The notes under the pieces are model-generated. The model saw only the letters and a list, made by a program, of their open reading frames with translations, ran no database searches and had not been told where the DNA came from. Source: Pseudoalteromonas sp. Z1A8 (GTDB taxonomy: Bacteria > Pseudomonadota > Gammaproteobacteria > Enterobacterales > Alteromonadaceae). Taken from it: a stretch of 64,000 nt of DNA. Each line of letters opens with the position of its first letter. Within the stretch, counting starts at the first letter, position 1. Below are positions 15,627-23,826 of the stretch, one piece after another. The position numbers were made by a program, and so were the translations under genes. The DNA is taken from the NCBI RefSeq assembly GCF_011378855.1, contig NZ_WTLB01000019.1, positions 1-64,000 on the forward strand, in the 5' to 3' direction.

Positions 15627-17282
15627 ATGTCAAATTCTGCTTCTTGCTTTACATTATTTTCTCAAAATATTGATGATCTCGCGCTTCCTGAAAAGTTTAC
15701 TTTTCCTTTTTATTACGAGCCGCAACCATTAGCTGTAGCAGCCACTAAACAATTACAGCAACAACTTGAAACTTTAACGCATTTAAAAGCAGATAATGCC
15801 GGTAAAATGTTTGGGGTTTTAGTAGTGCAAAACGCTAAGCAACAGTTAGGCTTTTTAAGTGCTTACTCGGGGCAAATTGAAGACGATAAAGGCAATATTA
15901 GCTTTGTACCGCCGGTTTCTAGCATGCAATTACAAGACGAAAGCTATTTGGCTCAAAGTAAAATAATTAACGATATTAATGCTCAAATTGAGCAGTTAGA
16001 AAATAGCGAACAACTACTAGAAGTTAATAGCAAACTTGATGATGCAACACACAGTTACCAGCAGGCGCTATTAGCTCAACAGGCGGTAATGCAAGCTGGT
16101 CGTCAGCAACGTAAAATACAACGTACCGAAGGCGAATTAGAGCTTAGCGAAAGTGATTTTGAGCAGTTAAAAAATAAGCTTGCAGGGCAAAGCATCGTAG
16201 AAAAAAAGCAACTACTGGCACTTAAAGCCTATTGGCAAAATATAATAGAATCATTACAGCAAACACACACTAATATTACTGATGAAATTGCTCATTTAAA
16301 AAAACGCCGTAAAACGCTTTCTAAAAGCTTACAAAAAAAGTTATTTGCGCAGTACCAATTTTCAAATGCAAATGCCGAAGTTACAGACTTAAATGCCATA
16401 TTTGCAGCACTACCAGAGCACACTCCTCCTTCGGGTGCTGGCGATTGTGCAGCGCCTAAATTATTACAATACGCCTATAAACATGACTTAAAGCCACTTG
16501 CAATGGCTGAATTTTGGTGGGGAGCTGCGCCTAAATCAGCAATTAGGCAACATAAAAACTACTACCCTTCTTGTTATAGCAAATGCCAACCAATACTTGG
16601 GCACATGTTAAAGGGCTTAAACGTTGAAGATAACCCGCTACTTATCAACCCAGCACAAGGTAAAGATCTAAGTATTGTTTATAAAGATGACGATTTACTT
16701 GTAGTAAATAAGCCTGCTGAGTTTTTATCGGTGCCTGGCGTAAATATTGAAGACTCAGTGTATATGCGAATTAAAACGCAATTTCCAGAGGCTTCAGGCC
16801 CGCTAATTGTGCACAGGTTAGATATGTCGACTTCTGGCTTATTGATGATCGCACTTAATAAACGCGTGCACAAAGCACTGCAAAAGCAGTTTATTGACCG
16901 CACCATAGATAAGCGTTATGTGGCATTAGTTAATGGTAATGTAGCTGAGGATAGCGGAGTAATTGATTTACCCTTAGTGCTCGACTTTGATGATAAACCG
17001 CGCCAAATGGTGTGTTACAAACACGGAAAACCTTCACTTACTACCTGGCAGGTTTTAGAGCGTAATAACAATATTACCCGATTACAGTTATACCCTAAAA
17101 CAGGGCGAACTCATCAATTAAGAGTACATTGCGCGCACAGTTTAGGTTTAAACATGCCAATTATAGGCGACACACATTACGGACAAAAAGCCGATAGATT
17201 ACATTTACATGCAGAATACTTAGCATTTACTCACCCAATTACGGATAAACGATTAGAGTTTGAAGTAGCCGCAGATTTTTAA
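15627..17282 (+). CDS. RluA family pseudouridine synthase with coiled-coil insert
   Basis: The C-terminal 200 residues form an RluA-type catalytic domain: 'DDLLVVNKPAEFLSVPG', the catalytic Asp motif 'IVHRLDMSTSGLLMIA', 'KRYVALVNG' and 'TGRTHQLRVHCAH'. Before it is an unusual N-terminal half of about 340 residues with a long Gln/Leu/Glu-rich coiled coil (about 110-250) and a Cys-containing segment ('SCYSKCQP'). This architecture is known for some marine RluA-like enzymes; the RNA target is unknown. I prefer the ATG at 15627 because the upstream ATG at 15588 would add a hydrophobic leader unsuited to a cytoplasmic enzyme; neither has a clear ribosome site. Its stop codon lies in the IS256 target duplication. 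Confidence 0.82.
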   Translation: MSNSASCFTLFSQNIDDLALPEKFTFPFYYEPQPLAVAATKQLQQQLETLTHLKADNAGKMFGVLVVQNAKQQLGFLSAYSGQIEDDKGNISFVPPVSSMQLQDESYLAQSKIINDINAQIEQLENSEQLLEVNSKLDDATHSYQQALLAQQAVMQAGRQQRKIQRTEGELELSESDFEQLKNKLAGQSIVEKKQLLALKAYWQNIIESLQQTHTNITDEIAHLKKRRKTLSKSLQKKLFAQYQFSNANAEVTDLNAIFAALPEHTPPSGAGDCAAPKLLQYAYKHDLKPLAMAEFWWGAAPKSAIRQHKNYYPSCYSKCQPILGHMLKGLNVEDNPLLINPAQGKDLSIVYKDDDLLVVNKPAEFLSVPGVNIEDSVYMRIKTQFPEASGPLIVHRLDMSTSGLLMIALNKRVHKALQKQFIDRTIDKRYVALVNGNVAEDSGVIDLPLVLDFDDKPRQMVCYKHGKPSLTTWQVLERNNNITRLQLYPKTGRTHQLRVHCAHSLGLNMPIIGDTHYGQKADRLHLHAEYLAFTHPITDKRLEFEVAADF

Positions 17283-17284
17283 GC

Positions 17285-18577
17285 GAGGGCGTTCAGAATT
17301 CTGTGTCAGCCTAAATTGCTAAATATCTAGCACACCATCTAACCTACCTTCGAAGTGGATGGCCAATTGCGACAATGTCAGATTCCAGTTATGGATTGGC
17401 ATTGTCCATTTCTTTGAGGCATTTAATATGCCTGCATACAATAGTTTCATCAAGCTGTTTTCATTAGGGAATCCTCCCTTAGTCTTGGTGAGTCGCCTAA
17501 ACTGACGATGTACAGCTTCAATCGCATTCGTGGTATAAATAGCTTTACGCACGTAATCTGGATACTTGAAATAAACCGACAGATTGCCCTATTTACGACG
17601 CCAAGACGCGATAACAATAGGGTATAACTTGCCCCATTTGGCATCTAATTCGTCAAGAGCGGCTTCTGCTGCATCCTTAGTGGCAGCCTTATAAACGGGT
17701 TTCAAGTCAGTCATAAACTCTTTTTGGTGCTTTGAAGCAACGTACTTCATCGAATTACGAATTTGATGAATGACGCACTCCTGCACTTCGGCGTCGGGGT
17801 AGATTGTTGCTATTGCTTCAGGGAAGCCTTTTAGTCCATCAACACAGGCAATTAAAATATCGGATACACCACGATTATGTAAATCTGTTAATACTGCTAA
17901 CCAATAGTTAGCCCCTTCACTTTCAGAGACATATAAACCAAGTAACTCTTTTCGGCCCTCGATATTCACACCTAGCACGGTATAAATAGCCTTACTCACG
18001 TAGCGTCCATTTTCTTTAACTTTATAGTGAATGGCATCAAGCCAGATAAACGGGTAAAGCGTATCTAAGCTGCGAGCTTGCCATGCTTTAAGCTCTGGTA
18101 TCAGCTGGTCTGTTACGGCAGTGATGGTGGACTCTGATACTTCAACGCCATACATATCCTGTATGTGGCCTCGAATATCTCGATAGCTCATACCTAAAGC
18201 AAACATAGATAGGATTTTCTCATCAATTTCAGGCGTTAACTTAGTTTGGTTCTTTTTAACAAGCTGAGGTTCAAACGAACCTGAACGGTCTCTGGGCGTT
18301 TCAAGTTCGAATTGGCCTATGGATGACTTAACTGTTTTTTTGGTTGAACCATTTTTACGGTTAACTTGCGTCTCAGATTGTAGATGCTGCTCTAATTCGG
18401 CTTTAAGAGCCGCTTCGGTGAGTTGTTTGATTAAGGGTGTTAGAACACCGTCTTCGCCAGTAAGACCTTTACCAGCTTGAAGTTCAGCTAATGCTTTGTT
18501 GAAATCGAAAGATTGAGTCATGTGTCACTCCTGTTTTCTTAATAATACTGAAATGACACAGATTTCTAAACACTACC
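17285..18577 (-). mobile_element. IS256 family insertion sequence
   Basis: Ends are imperfect 24-bp inverted repeats (17285-17308 and 18554-18577; the inner TCTGTGTCA is identical, 17 of 24 positions match). Perfect 8-bp direct repeats TTTTAAGC flank it (17277-17284 and 18578-18585), the target duplication size expected for IS256. Total length is 1,293 bp. It landed between two convergent genes whose stop codons (TAA and, on the minus strand, TAG) were only one base apart before insertion. Neither gene loses coding sequence. The single transposase gene carries a stop codon. Confidence 0.93.
17319..18521 (-). pseudogene. IS256 family transposase interrupted by one amber codon
   Basis: The frame would encode 400 residues, the normal length for IS256 transposases. 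The first 310 residues end '...IASWRRK', then a TAG (17591-17589) occurs, and the same frame continues without further damage ('GNLSVYFKYPDYVRKAIYTTNAIEAVHRQFRR') to the natural stop. The DDE regions 'IWLDAIHYKV', 'ACVDGLKGFPEAI' and 'TTNAIEAVHRQ' are recognisable, the last after the stop. The stop probably replaced the Trp codon TGG that other members have after RRK. Without readthrough the protein lacks its catalytic Glu region. Confidence 0.92.
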
Positions 18578-18584
18578 TTTTAAG

Positions 18585-18803
18585 CTAAAGCCTATCTAAG
18601 ATCATTTGTTTGATGGTCTTTGCTTTTACAAAATGATCTAATTTATGAATGTGTATCCACCAAGTAGCTGCTTCCATGAGTAGCTCTGGGTTGTCGTTTT
18701 TATTGGCAAAAAATGCATAAAAAGAAAGCCCAACGTTTTCGCCTTTGCTGGCTATTTTTTTATCGCATACGGTAATTATTTTTGCTCTTAGTTCTTCCCT
18801 CAT
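18585..18803 (-). CDS. Small conserved protein (DUF6500-like)
   Basis: The 72-residue soluble protein has a compact, helical pattern: 'ELRAKIITVCDKKIASKGENVGLSFYAFFANKNDNPELLMEAATWW'. I recall near-identical wording from DUF6500 proteins, but the number cannot be checked here. Its stop codon overlaps the last base of the IS256 target duplication, so the insertion did not change the protein, although it may have separated the gene from a downstream terminator. No function is known. Confidence 0.7.
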   Translation of the reverse strand: MREELRAKIITVCDKKIASKGENVGLSFYAFFANKNDNPELLMEAATWWIHIHKLDHFVKAKTIKQMILDRL

Positions 18804-18832
18804 ACATACCTTATTTAATTATATTTTTACTA

Positions 18833-19087
18833 TTAAAATACGCTATTTAAAACACTAACAAGTATTTGTAAAAGGCTTCTATCAACCACACCATGATTTT
18901 CAAGCTCTTTATTAGGCGTATTTACTTTTGTAGCTTTGCATTCATTATCTAATGACTCATTTTTAAGTGTGTCGGTTTCGTATGCAATATCAGCTTGTTC
19001 CATGCACTTTGCTGAGCCCGCATAAGGTTGCGCTGCACAGCCGTTTAATAATAATAAAAGTGAAATTGTTATCAAAAATTGCTTCAT
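18833..19087 (-). CDS. Small lipoprotein, paralogue of the next gene
   Basis: The 84-residue protein has a signal with the lipobox LNGC (Cys17). The mature part has two further cysteines in a 'KCMEQADIAYET...LDNEC' pattern, followed by an acidic/polar stretch and a hydrophobic C-terminal tail. The same length, lipobox position and Cys/Glu pattern occur in the adjacent gene at 19148-19402. Function is unknown. Confidence 0.65.
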   Translation of the reverse strand: MKQFLITISLLLLLNGCAAQPYAGSAKCMEQADIAYETDTLKNESLDNECKATKVNTPNKELENHGVVDRSLLQILVSVLNSVF

Positions 19088-19147
19088 AACTAATCCTATT
19101 TTTACGCAACTTATTTGCTTTAGACTATAGCTGCAAGTTAGCCGTAT

Positions 19148-19402
19148 TTACTTTTCTACCACCATTACAAAAAATTCAAAAAAGAACGCCCCCACTGCAT
19201 CAAAGAAAGTGTCGTTGTTTTCATCTTTTTTTATTTGCGCACTTATGCATTGATTATAAACCTCTGTGCTTGTTTGAGCGCCATTTCGATCAAATGTTTC
19301 AGCCTCTTCAATGCAAAAGTTAGGGTCAGAACGCGGGGCTGTACTACATGCACTTAATAAAGCGCACAGTAATAATGCGACGACGAGGCTTTTTATGTTC
19401 AT
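19148..19402 (-). CDS. Small lipoprotein, paralogue of the previous gene
   Basis: The 84-residue protein has a lipobox LSAC (Cys19). The mature part is 'NFCIEEAETFDR...VYNQC', matching the two-cysteine spacing of the neighbour, and ends in an aromatic-rich hydrophobic tail ('FFFEFFVMVV'). The two genes look like an old tandem duplication and probably share a promoter upstream of 19402. Function is unknown. Confidence 0.65.
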   Translation of the reverse strand: MNIKSLVVALLLCALLSACSTAPRSDPNFCIEEAETFDRNGAQTSTEVYNQCISAQIKKDENNDTFFDAVGAFFFEFFVMVVEK

Positions 19403-19614
19403 CCTTAAACTATCCTATTAAGTTAACGTGCTACTTGCATTTATACCGATTGGTATTATATGTGGGAGTAATATATAGGTTGTACCTAAATAACGCTGCT
19501 ACTTTATCACTGCAATAGAATAAACAACCAGTAAGTATTTGTAAGGTTCTGTAGGGATTTATACTCTATTTATAATTGAACTATGTAAAAGCCTGAAATT
19601 TTTGCATTCATGTC

Positions 19615-19631
19615 ACTGTAAAATTTACAGT
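19615..19631. promoter_or_regulatory. 17-bp perfect palindrome upstream of the hemerythrin gene
   Basis: ACTGTAAA and TTTACAGT flank one central base. It lies 117 bases before the hemerythrin start, in the 19403-19747 gap, which otherwise holds no gene. The same gap contains ATACCGATTGGTAT (19443-19456), a second hyphenated palindrome nearer the lipoprotein pair. Either could be a regulator site; the protein that binds is unknown. Confidence 0.45.
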
Positions 19632-19747
19632 AATAGCAGCCTGAAAATAAAAAATAAAAATAAACTCATTAAAATACATCAACTTAATATTTGGCATTTA
19701 GTTTGCTAATTAATGATATAAACAAATAAATTGTAAAAGGATGAGTT

Positions 19748-20173
19748 ATGAATATTTTTGAAGCACTACGTCACGATCATGACAAACAACGAGAATTGGT
19801 AGATGCGCTTATTCAAACACACGGCGACACAGAGCAGCGCCACAAGCTAATGGATGAGCTAAAAACGGAATTAGAAGATCACGCAAAATTTGAAGAACGT
19901 TACTTTTATAACCCCCTTATGTTTGATGACTTAACTCATGAAAAAGCGCGCCACAGCGTAGCTGAACATCACGAAATTGATGAATTAATTGAACAACTTG
20001 AAGATACCGAAATGAGCTCGTCTGCATGGTTAGTTGCAGCTAAAAAGTTGCATCATTTAGTGCACCATCATCTGAGTGAAGAAGAACATGAAGTATTTCA
20101 ATTAGCCGGTAAAGCATTGACCGAAGGGCAAAAAGAGAGCCTAGCAAAACAATACAACGATGCTATGCACTAG
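19748..20173 (+). CDS. Hemerythrin HHE-domain protein
   Basis: The 141-residue four-helix protein has metal-ligand patterns: 'LRHDHDKQREL' (His in helix 1), 'LEDHAKFEERYFY' (H..FEE in helix 2), 'VAEHHEIDELI' (helix 3) and 'HHLVHHHLSEEEHEVF' (helix 4, H...E). Such proteins bind a di-iron centre and sense or carry O2 or NO, or store iron; which applies here is unknown. An AGGAT site precedes the ATG. It is a single gene with its own strong terminator. Confidence 0.88.
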   Translation: MNIFEALRHDHDKQRELVDALIQTHGDTEQRHKLMDELKTELEDHAKFEERYFYNPLMFDDLTHEKARHSVAEHHEIDELIEQLEDTEMSSSAWLVAAKKLHHLVHHHLSEEEHEVFQLAGKALTEGQKESLAKQYNDAMH

Positions 20174-20218
20174 TTGCATAAATCATAAACCGAATTTAAC
20201 ACACCCTGTGTACTTATT

Positions 20219-20251
20219 GGTTATAAGCCACTTGGCTTATAACCATTTTTT
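20219..20251 (+). terminator. Hemerythrin gene terminator
   Basis: GGTTATAAGCC (20219-20229) and GGCTTATAACC (20234-20244) form an 11-bp perfect stem with an ACTT loop, followed by ATTTTTT. It lies between convergent genes. Confidence 0.92.
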
Positions 20252-20262
20252 AAGCCTATGTG

Positions 20263-22779
20263 CTAATTTTTCTCTAGTAAGGGAGCTTCTGTTGGATCAA
20301 AAACTTTATAGGCAATTAGTTTTAAGCCATCATTAATAAAAAACCACACCAAGGCATATCCCCATACAGCAAATGCCCATCCCCATCCTAGTGGAGTCAT
20401 AAACACGCCGTAAACAGCAATCAACGTTGCTATAATTTGCGTACCAAATACCGCTGCCATTAATATATTTGACGGCTTAATTGACCAAAATGGACCACGA
20501 GTACGCGCTGAAAATATAGTTAAGTGCCCCGCTACCGATAGTAATAAATACATTAAGGTTTGAAGATGAGGGCGGTCAAATTCAAATACTTTATCGCCTA
20601 AATAAAACAAACCAAAGGCAGCTATTGGACCAACAATCCCCAGTACTGAAGAGATCCCTAAAACGAGTCGCATATTCCATGTTTCGGGCTTATTTTGATA
20701 ATGCACATTATCGTACGCAATAGATAAAATGGCCGCATCGTTAAGTAGCGCAAGCATCACTATCATCACGGCTGTTAGTGGATAAAAGTTAAAAATTAAT
20801 ATCGCCATGGTCATAAACAGTAATACGCGAAGTGTTTCTGCAACGCGGTAAATTGCATAACTGTTCATGCGTTGAAAGATTTTTCGGCTCTCTTTAACTG
20901 CATCAATAATAACCGACAAGCCATCGGTCATTAACACAATAGATGCTGCTGAACGGGCAGCATCGGTGGCACCCGATACAGCAATACCACAGTCAGCTTT
21001 TTTAAGTGCTGGCGCATCATTTACACCGTCTCCGGTCATACCCACAATGTGCCCTCTATGCTGTAGCACATCAATAATATGGTATTTATGCTCAGGGAAT
21101 ACTTGCGCAAAACCATCCGCGCTCTCGATAGAGTCATCTAGCTGCGTTGTTTTATGATGCTCAACGGCACCAAAACCACTGGCATCTAAAATATTTGTTC
21201 CTAAACCGAGTTTACTGGCAGTTTCGCGTGCAATCGCCACTTGGTCGCCGGTGACCATTTTAACGCTCATTCCCATTTCTTTTGCATCGGTAATCGTTTG
21301 TATTGCCTCTTCACGCGGTGGATCAAAAAGCGGCAATACACCTATAAATTGCCATTTACCCTGACCGTCTGTTTTAGCAACCGCTAAAGAGCGAAACCCA
21401 CGTGCTGCAAATTCATCTATTGACGCCTCAACTTGAGTTTTAACTGCCTCAATATTAGCCGACAAGGCTAAAATAACTTGTGGTGCACCTTTGGTTACTT
21501 TAAACGTTTTGCCGTCAGCATTTTTAACTGACGCTTCAGTGCGTTTGCTTACAGGATCAAATGGTTGAAAATGCTCTATATAGTAGGAATCTAGATGATG
21601 CTCAGCTTTTACACTTTGTAATACTGCTAAGTCAATCGGATCGTTATTTTCTGAGCGAGATGCCAATGCGGCGTTCAATATAACGTCATCGCGGTTTACT
21701 TCATTAAGTGCATTATCAACACAAAACGGGTCACCTAACGTTAATAAATTTTGCGTAAGTGTGCCGGTTTTATCAGAGCACAAAATATCAACGCCTGCTA
21801 GCTCTTCAATTGCAGCTAAGCGCGTTACAACTACTTGCTTTTTAGCCAATAAACGAGCGCCTACCGCCATAGTAACTGATAGCACTGTTGGCATTGCTAC
21901 CGGTATTGCCGCAACGGTTAATACGAGTGCAAACTGTAATGTGGTGATCATTGGATCATCGCGAAACAAAGCAACAATAACTATAAGCAGTACTAAAGCC
22001 GCAGCAAGCATTATTAAATAATTACCAATTTTAAGCACTGCTCGCTGAAAATGACTTGCAGTTCGCTCCCCTTGTACTAACTGCGCCGTTTTACCAAAAA
22101 AGGTATTTGCACCGGTCGCGTATACTATTGCCTCTATTTCACCTTGGCGGATAATAGATCCCGAATAAACAGTTTCACCCGCCGACTTTATAACCGGTAA
22201 CGACTCACCCGTAAGTGATGATTGATCGACCTCTACTGTATCGCCATCTAACAAACGCGCATCAGCAGGCACTATATCGCCCATACGCATTCTTATAACA
22301 TCGCCTGGCACAAGGTCACTGGCATTTAAGTTTTGCCATTGAGTATCGCGGCGTACTCTCGCCTTATTTGCTAATTTTGCTTTTAATGCAGCAATTGCAT
22401 TGCCCGCTTGGTGCTCTTCCCAAAAACCTACCAATACGTTAGATAACAATAAAACCAAAATAATAAAAAAATCAGCCCAGTGTTTAGCAAGTGCCGATAA
22501 AATAATAGCGGCCTCGATCATCCACGGTATTGGCCCCCAAAAGTAAGATAAAAATTTGAGTAATAAGTTTGTTTTTTCTTCGACTAGTTCGTTAGGCCCG
22601 TATTGTACCAATCTTTGTGTTGCGTCAATTTGGCTTAACCCGTCGGATGATGTTTTTAGTTTTTCTTGAAATTGCGCTAAATCGAGGTTACTCCATTCAT
22701 CACTATTTTGATTGTTTGTTGATTTATTTGCTGAACGGTTTGGTGATTGATGTACTGATGAGATTTTGACCTTTTTCAT
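20263..22779 (-). CDS. Plasma-membrane-type proton P-type ATPase (type IIIA)
   Basis: The protein has 838 residues. The phosphorylation motif DKTGTLTQN starts at Asp336. 'TGES' (actuator domain), 'KGAPQ' (nucleotide binding) and 'MTGDGVNDAPALKKAD' (hinge) are all present. About ten membrane segments are visible, with the pair 'FFIILVLLLSNVLVGFWEE' near the N-terminus. The layout matches the fungal/plant/archaeal H+-ATPase group, a type found in scattered bacteria. It pumps protons out of the cytoplasm using ATP. A Ser/Asn-rich N-terminal tail of about 35 residues looks unstructured. An AAGG site precedes the ATG. Confidence 0.92.
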   Translation of the reverse strand: MKKVKISSVHQSPNRSANKSTNNQNSDEWSNLDLAQFQEKLKTSSDGLSQIDATQRLVQYGPNELVEEKTNLLLKFLSYFWGPIPWMIEAAIILSALAKHWADFFIILVLLLSNVLVGFWEEHQAGNAIAALKAKLANKARVRRDTQWQNLNASDLVPGDVIRMRMGDIVPADARLLDGDTVEVDQSSLTGESLPVIKSAGETVYSGSIIRQGEIEAIVYATGANTFFGKTAQLVQGERTASHFQRAVLKIGNYLIMLAAALVLLIVIVALFRDDPMITTLQFALVLTVAAIPVAMPTVLSVTMAVGARLLAKKQVVVTRLAAIEELAGVDILCSDKTGTLTQNLLTLGDPFCVDNALNEVNRDDVILNAALASRSENNDPIDLAVLQSVKAEHHLDSYYIEHFQPFDPVSKRTEASVKNADGKTFKVTKGAPQVILALSANIEAVKTQVEASIDEFAARGFRSLAVAKTDGQGKWQFIGVLPLFDPPREEAIQTITDAKEMGMSVKMVTGDQVAIARETASKLGLGTNILDASGFGAVEHHKTTQLDDSIESADGFAQVFPEHKYHIIDVLQHRGHIVGMTGDGVNDAPALKKADCGIAVSGATDAARSAASIVLMTDGLSVIIDAVKESRKIFQRMNSYAIYRVAETLRVLLFMTMAILIFNFYPLTAVMIVMLALLNDAAILSIAYDNVHYQNKPETWNMRLVLGISSVLGIVGPIAAFGLFYLGDKVFEFDRPHLQTLMYLLLSVAGHLTIFSARTRGPFWSIKPSNILMAAVFGTQIIATLIAVYGVFMTPLGWGWAFAVWGYALVWFFINDGLKLIAYKVFDPTEAPLLEKN

Positions 22780-22984
22780 GCAAGCCTTCTATACAACATT
22801 GAGTTGAATAATTTTTAAAACCGACTAACCGTATAGCTAACATAAACTAAAGCTGTCGATATTGTTCTTAAAAATGTATTAAATTTGATCTAACGCAATA
22901 TTGAGACTGAAATAAAATGAAAAATTTATTTTAAAAGGATGACTAAGAAATTGGATTATGAGGAGAATTGCCGAAAGGCTATAT

Positions 22985-23017
22985 ACGGGGCCGAAGTAGT
23001 AAATAGCTTAGCCCCGT
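22985..23017. other. GC-rich hairpin between the DoxX-like and H+-ATPase genes
   Basis: ACGGGGC (22985-22991) and GCCCCGT (23011-23017) form a 7-bp stem around a 19-base loop in an otherwise AT-rich gap. It could end the DoxX-like transcript, but no U-tract follows on the minus strand. Confidence 0.35.
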
Positions 23018-23063
23018 GTACTTTTTAGTTACAGCTCTGTCGGCTTATAACGATTAGTTTTGA

Positions 23064-23477
23064 TTACTTTACAGTAAACTTAACGTCTTGGTCACGTAGT
23101 AAGTAAAGTGCAAAACACGCTGCCCACATTGGCCACGCTGTAAAGAATAATAAGTTGTTAAAACCGTCTATATACTGATTGTACGAAGAAAGCGTAGATA
23201 AGCCGTGCATTACAAAAATGATACCGTAAGTAACGCGCTTTTTAATACCCGCTAAAAATGCCAACACTAAAACAAGTTGAAGAGCACCAATTACATAAGC
23301 AACAATATCAGATGAGCCACTAATACCGTAAAAATGTTCAAAAATACGTGCGCTATGACCAGGATTTACGAATTTATCAAACGTCCACATAACCATTACA
23401 ATAAACACGCCTAAACGCAAAGATAAAAGTGACCATTGTAAACGGTTTTGAACATCAGAATTGATTGAGCCTGTCAT
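23064..23477 (-). CDS. DoxX-like four-helix membrane protein
   Basis: The 137-residue protein has four membrane segments (about 18-36, 55-77, 82-99 and 105-126). The first contains 'LSLRLGVFIVMVMWTFDKF' and the second 'YVIGALQLVLVLAFLAGI', the DoxX/SURF4 pattern. A good AAGGAAG site precedes the ATG. Some DoxX proteins work with thiol or redox partners; nothing here says which. It may be co-oriented with the H+-ATPase gene, but a 280-base gap separates them. Confidence 0.7.
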   Translation of the reverse strand: MTGSINSDVQNRLQWSLLSLRLGVFIVMVMWTFDKFVNPGHSARIFEHFYGISGSSDIVAYVIGALQLVLVLAFLAGIKKRVTYGIIFVMHGLSTLSSYNQYIDGFNNLLFFTAWPMWAACFALYLLRDQDVKFTVK

Positions 23478-23826
23478 AAAACTTCCTTAAATAAATATTA
23501 ATAAACGATGAAGTAACCTAGACCGTATAACTTAATTTTTATTTCAAAAAATAGTAATTATTTTTATTAACGATCCGCTTTAAGTCTTTGTTGATAAAAC
23601 TTAAACAGTGCCGTACATGCTTTATAAAAGTATACTATGCTTAAAAATATCTTAAAAAGCAGTTATTTACATAAACGATTAAATTAAAGCACTTAAGTAC
23701 TACTTTAAAATACTTGCTTAGGCTTATGTTCTAAAAAACAAAAAAGAAACACAAATTAACTGAAAGTTATTTTTATAGCCTTCGGTCTTTATCGCCAACA
23801 ACATTTTAACCGTAGAGAGAAAACGT
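23478..23826. other. Intergenic promoter region of the TonB-receptor operon
   Basis: This divergent gap of about 350 bases holds no credible gene. It must contain the promoters of the DoxX-like gene (minus) and the long plus-strand operon. I see a GCACTTAAGTAC near-palindrome around 23690 but no convincing Fur box. Confidence 0.5.

Noticed and set aside
17319..17552. Independent small gene after the transposase
   Set aside because: It is in the same frame as the transposase and continues it after a single TAG, so it is the C-terminus of one broken gene.
19615..19631. LexA (SOS) box before the hemerythrin gene
   Set aside because: The CTGT and ACAG blocks are separated by seven bases; the standard LexA box needs eight, and the gene is not an SOS type.
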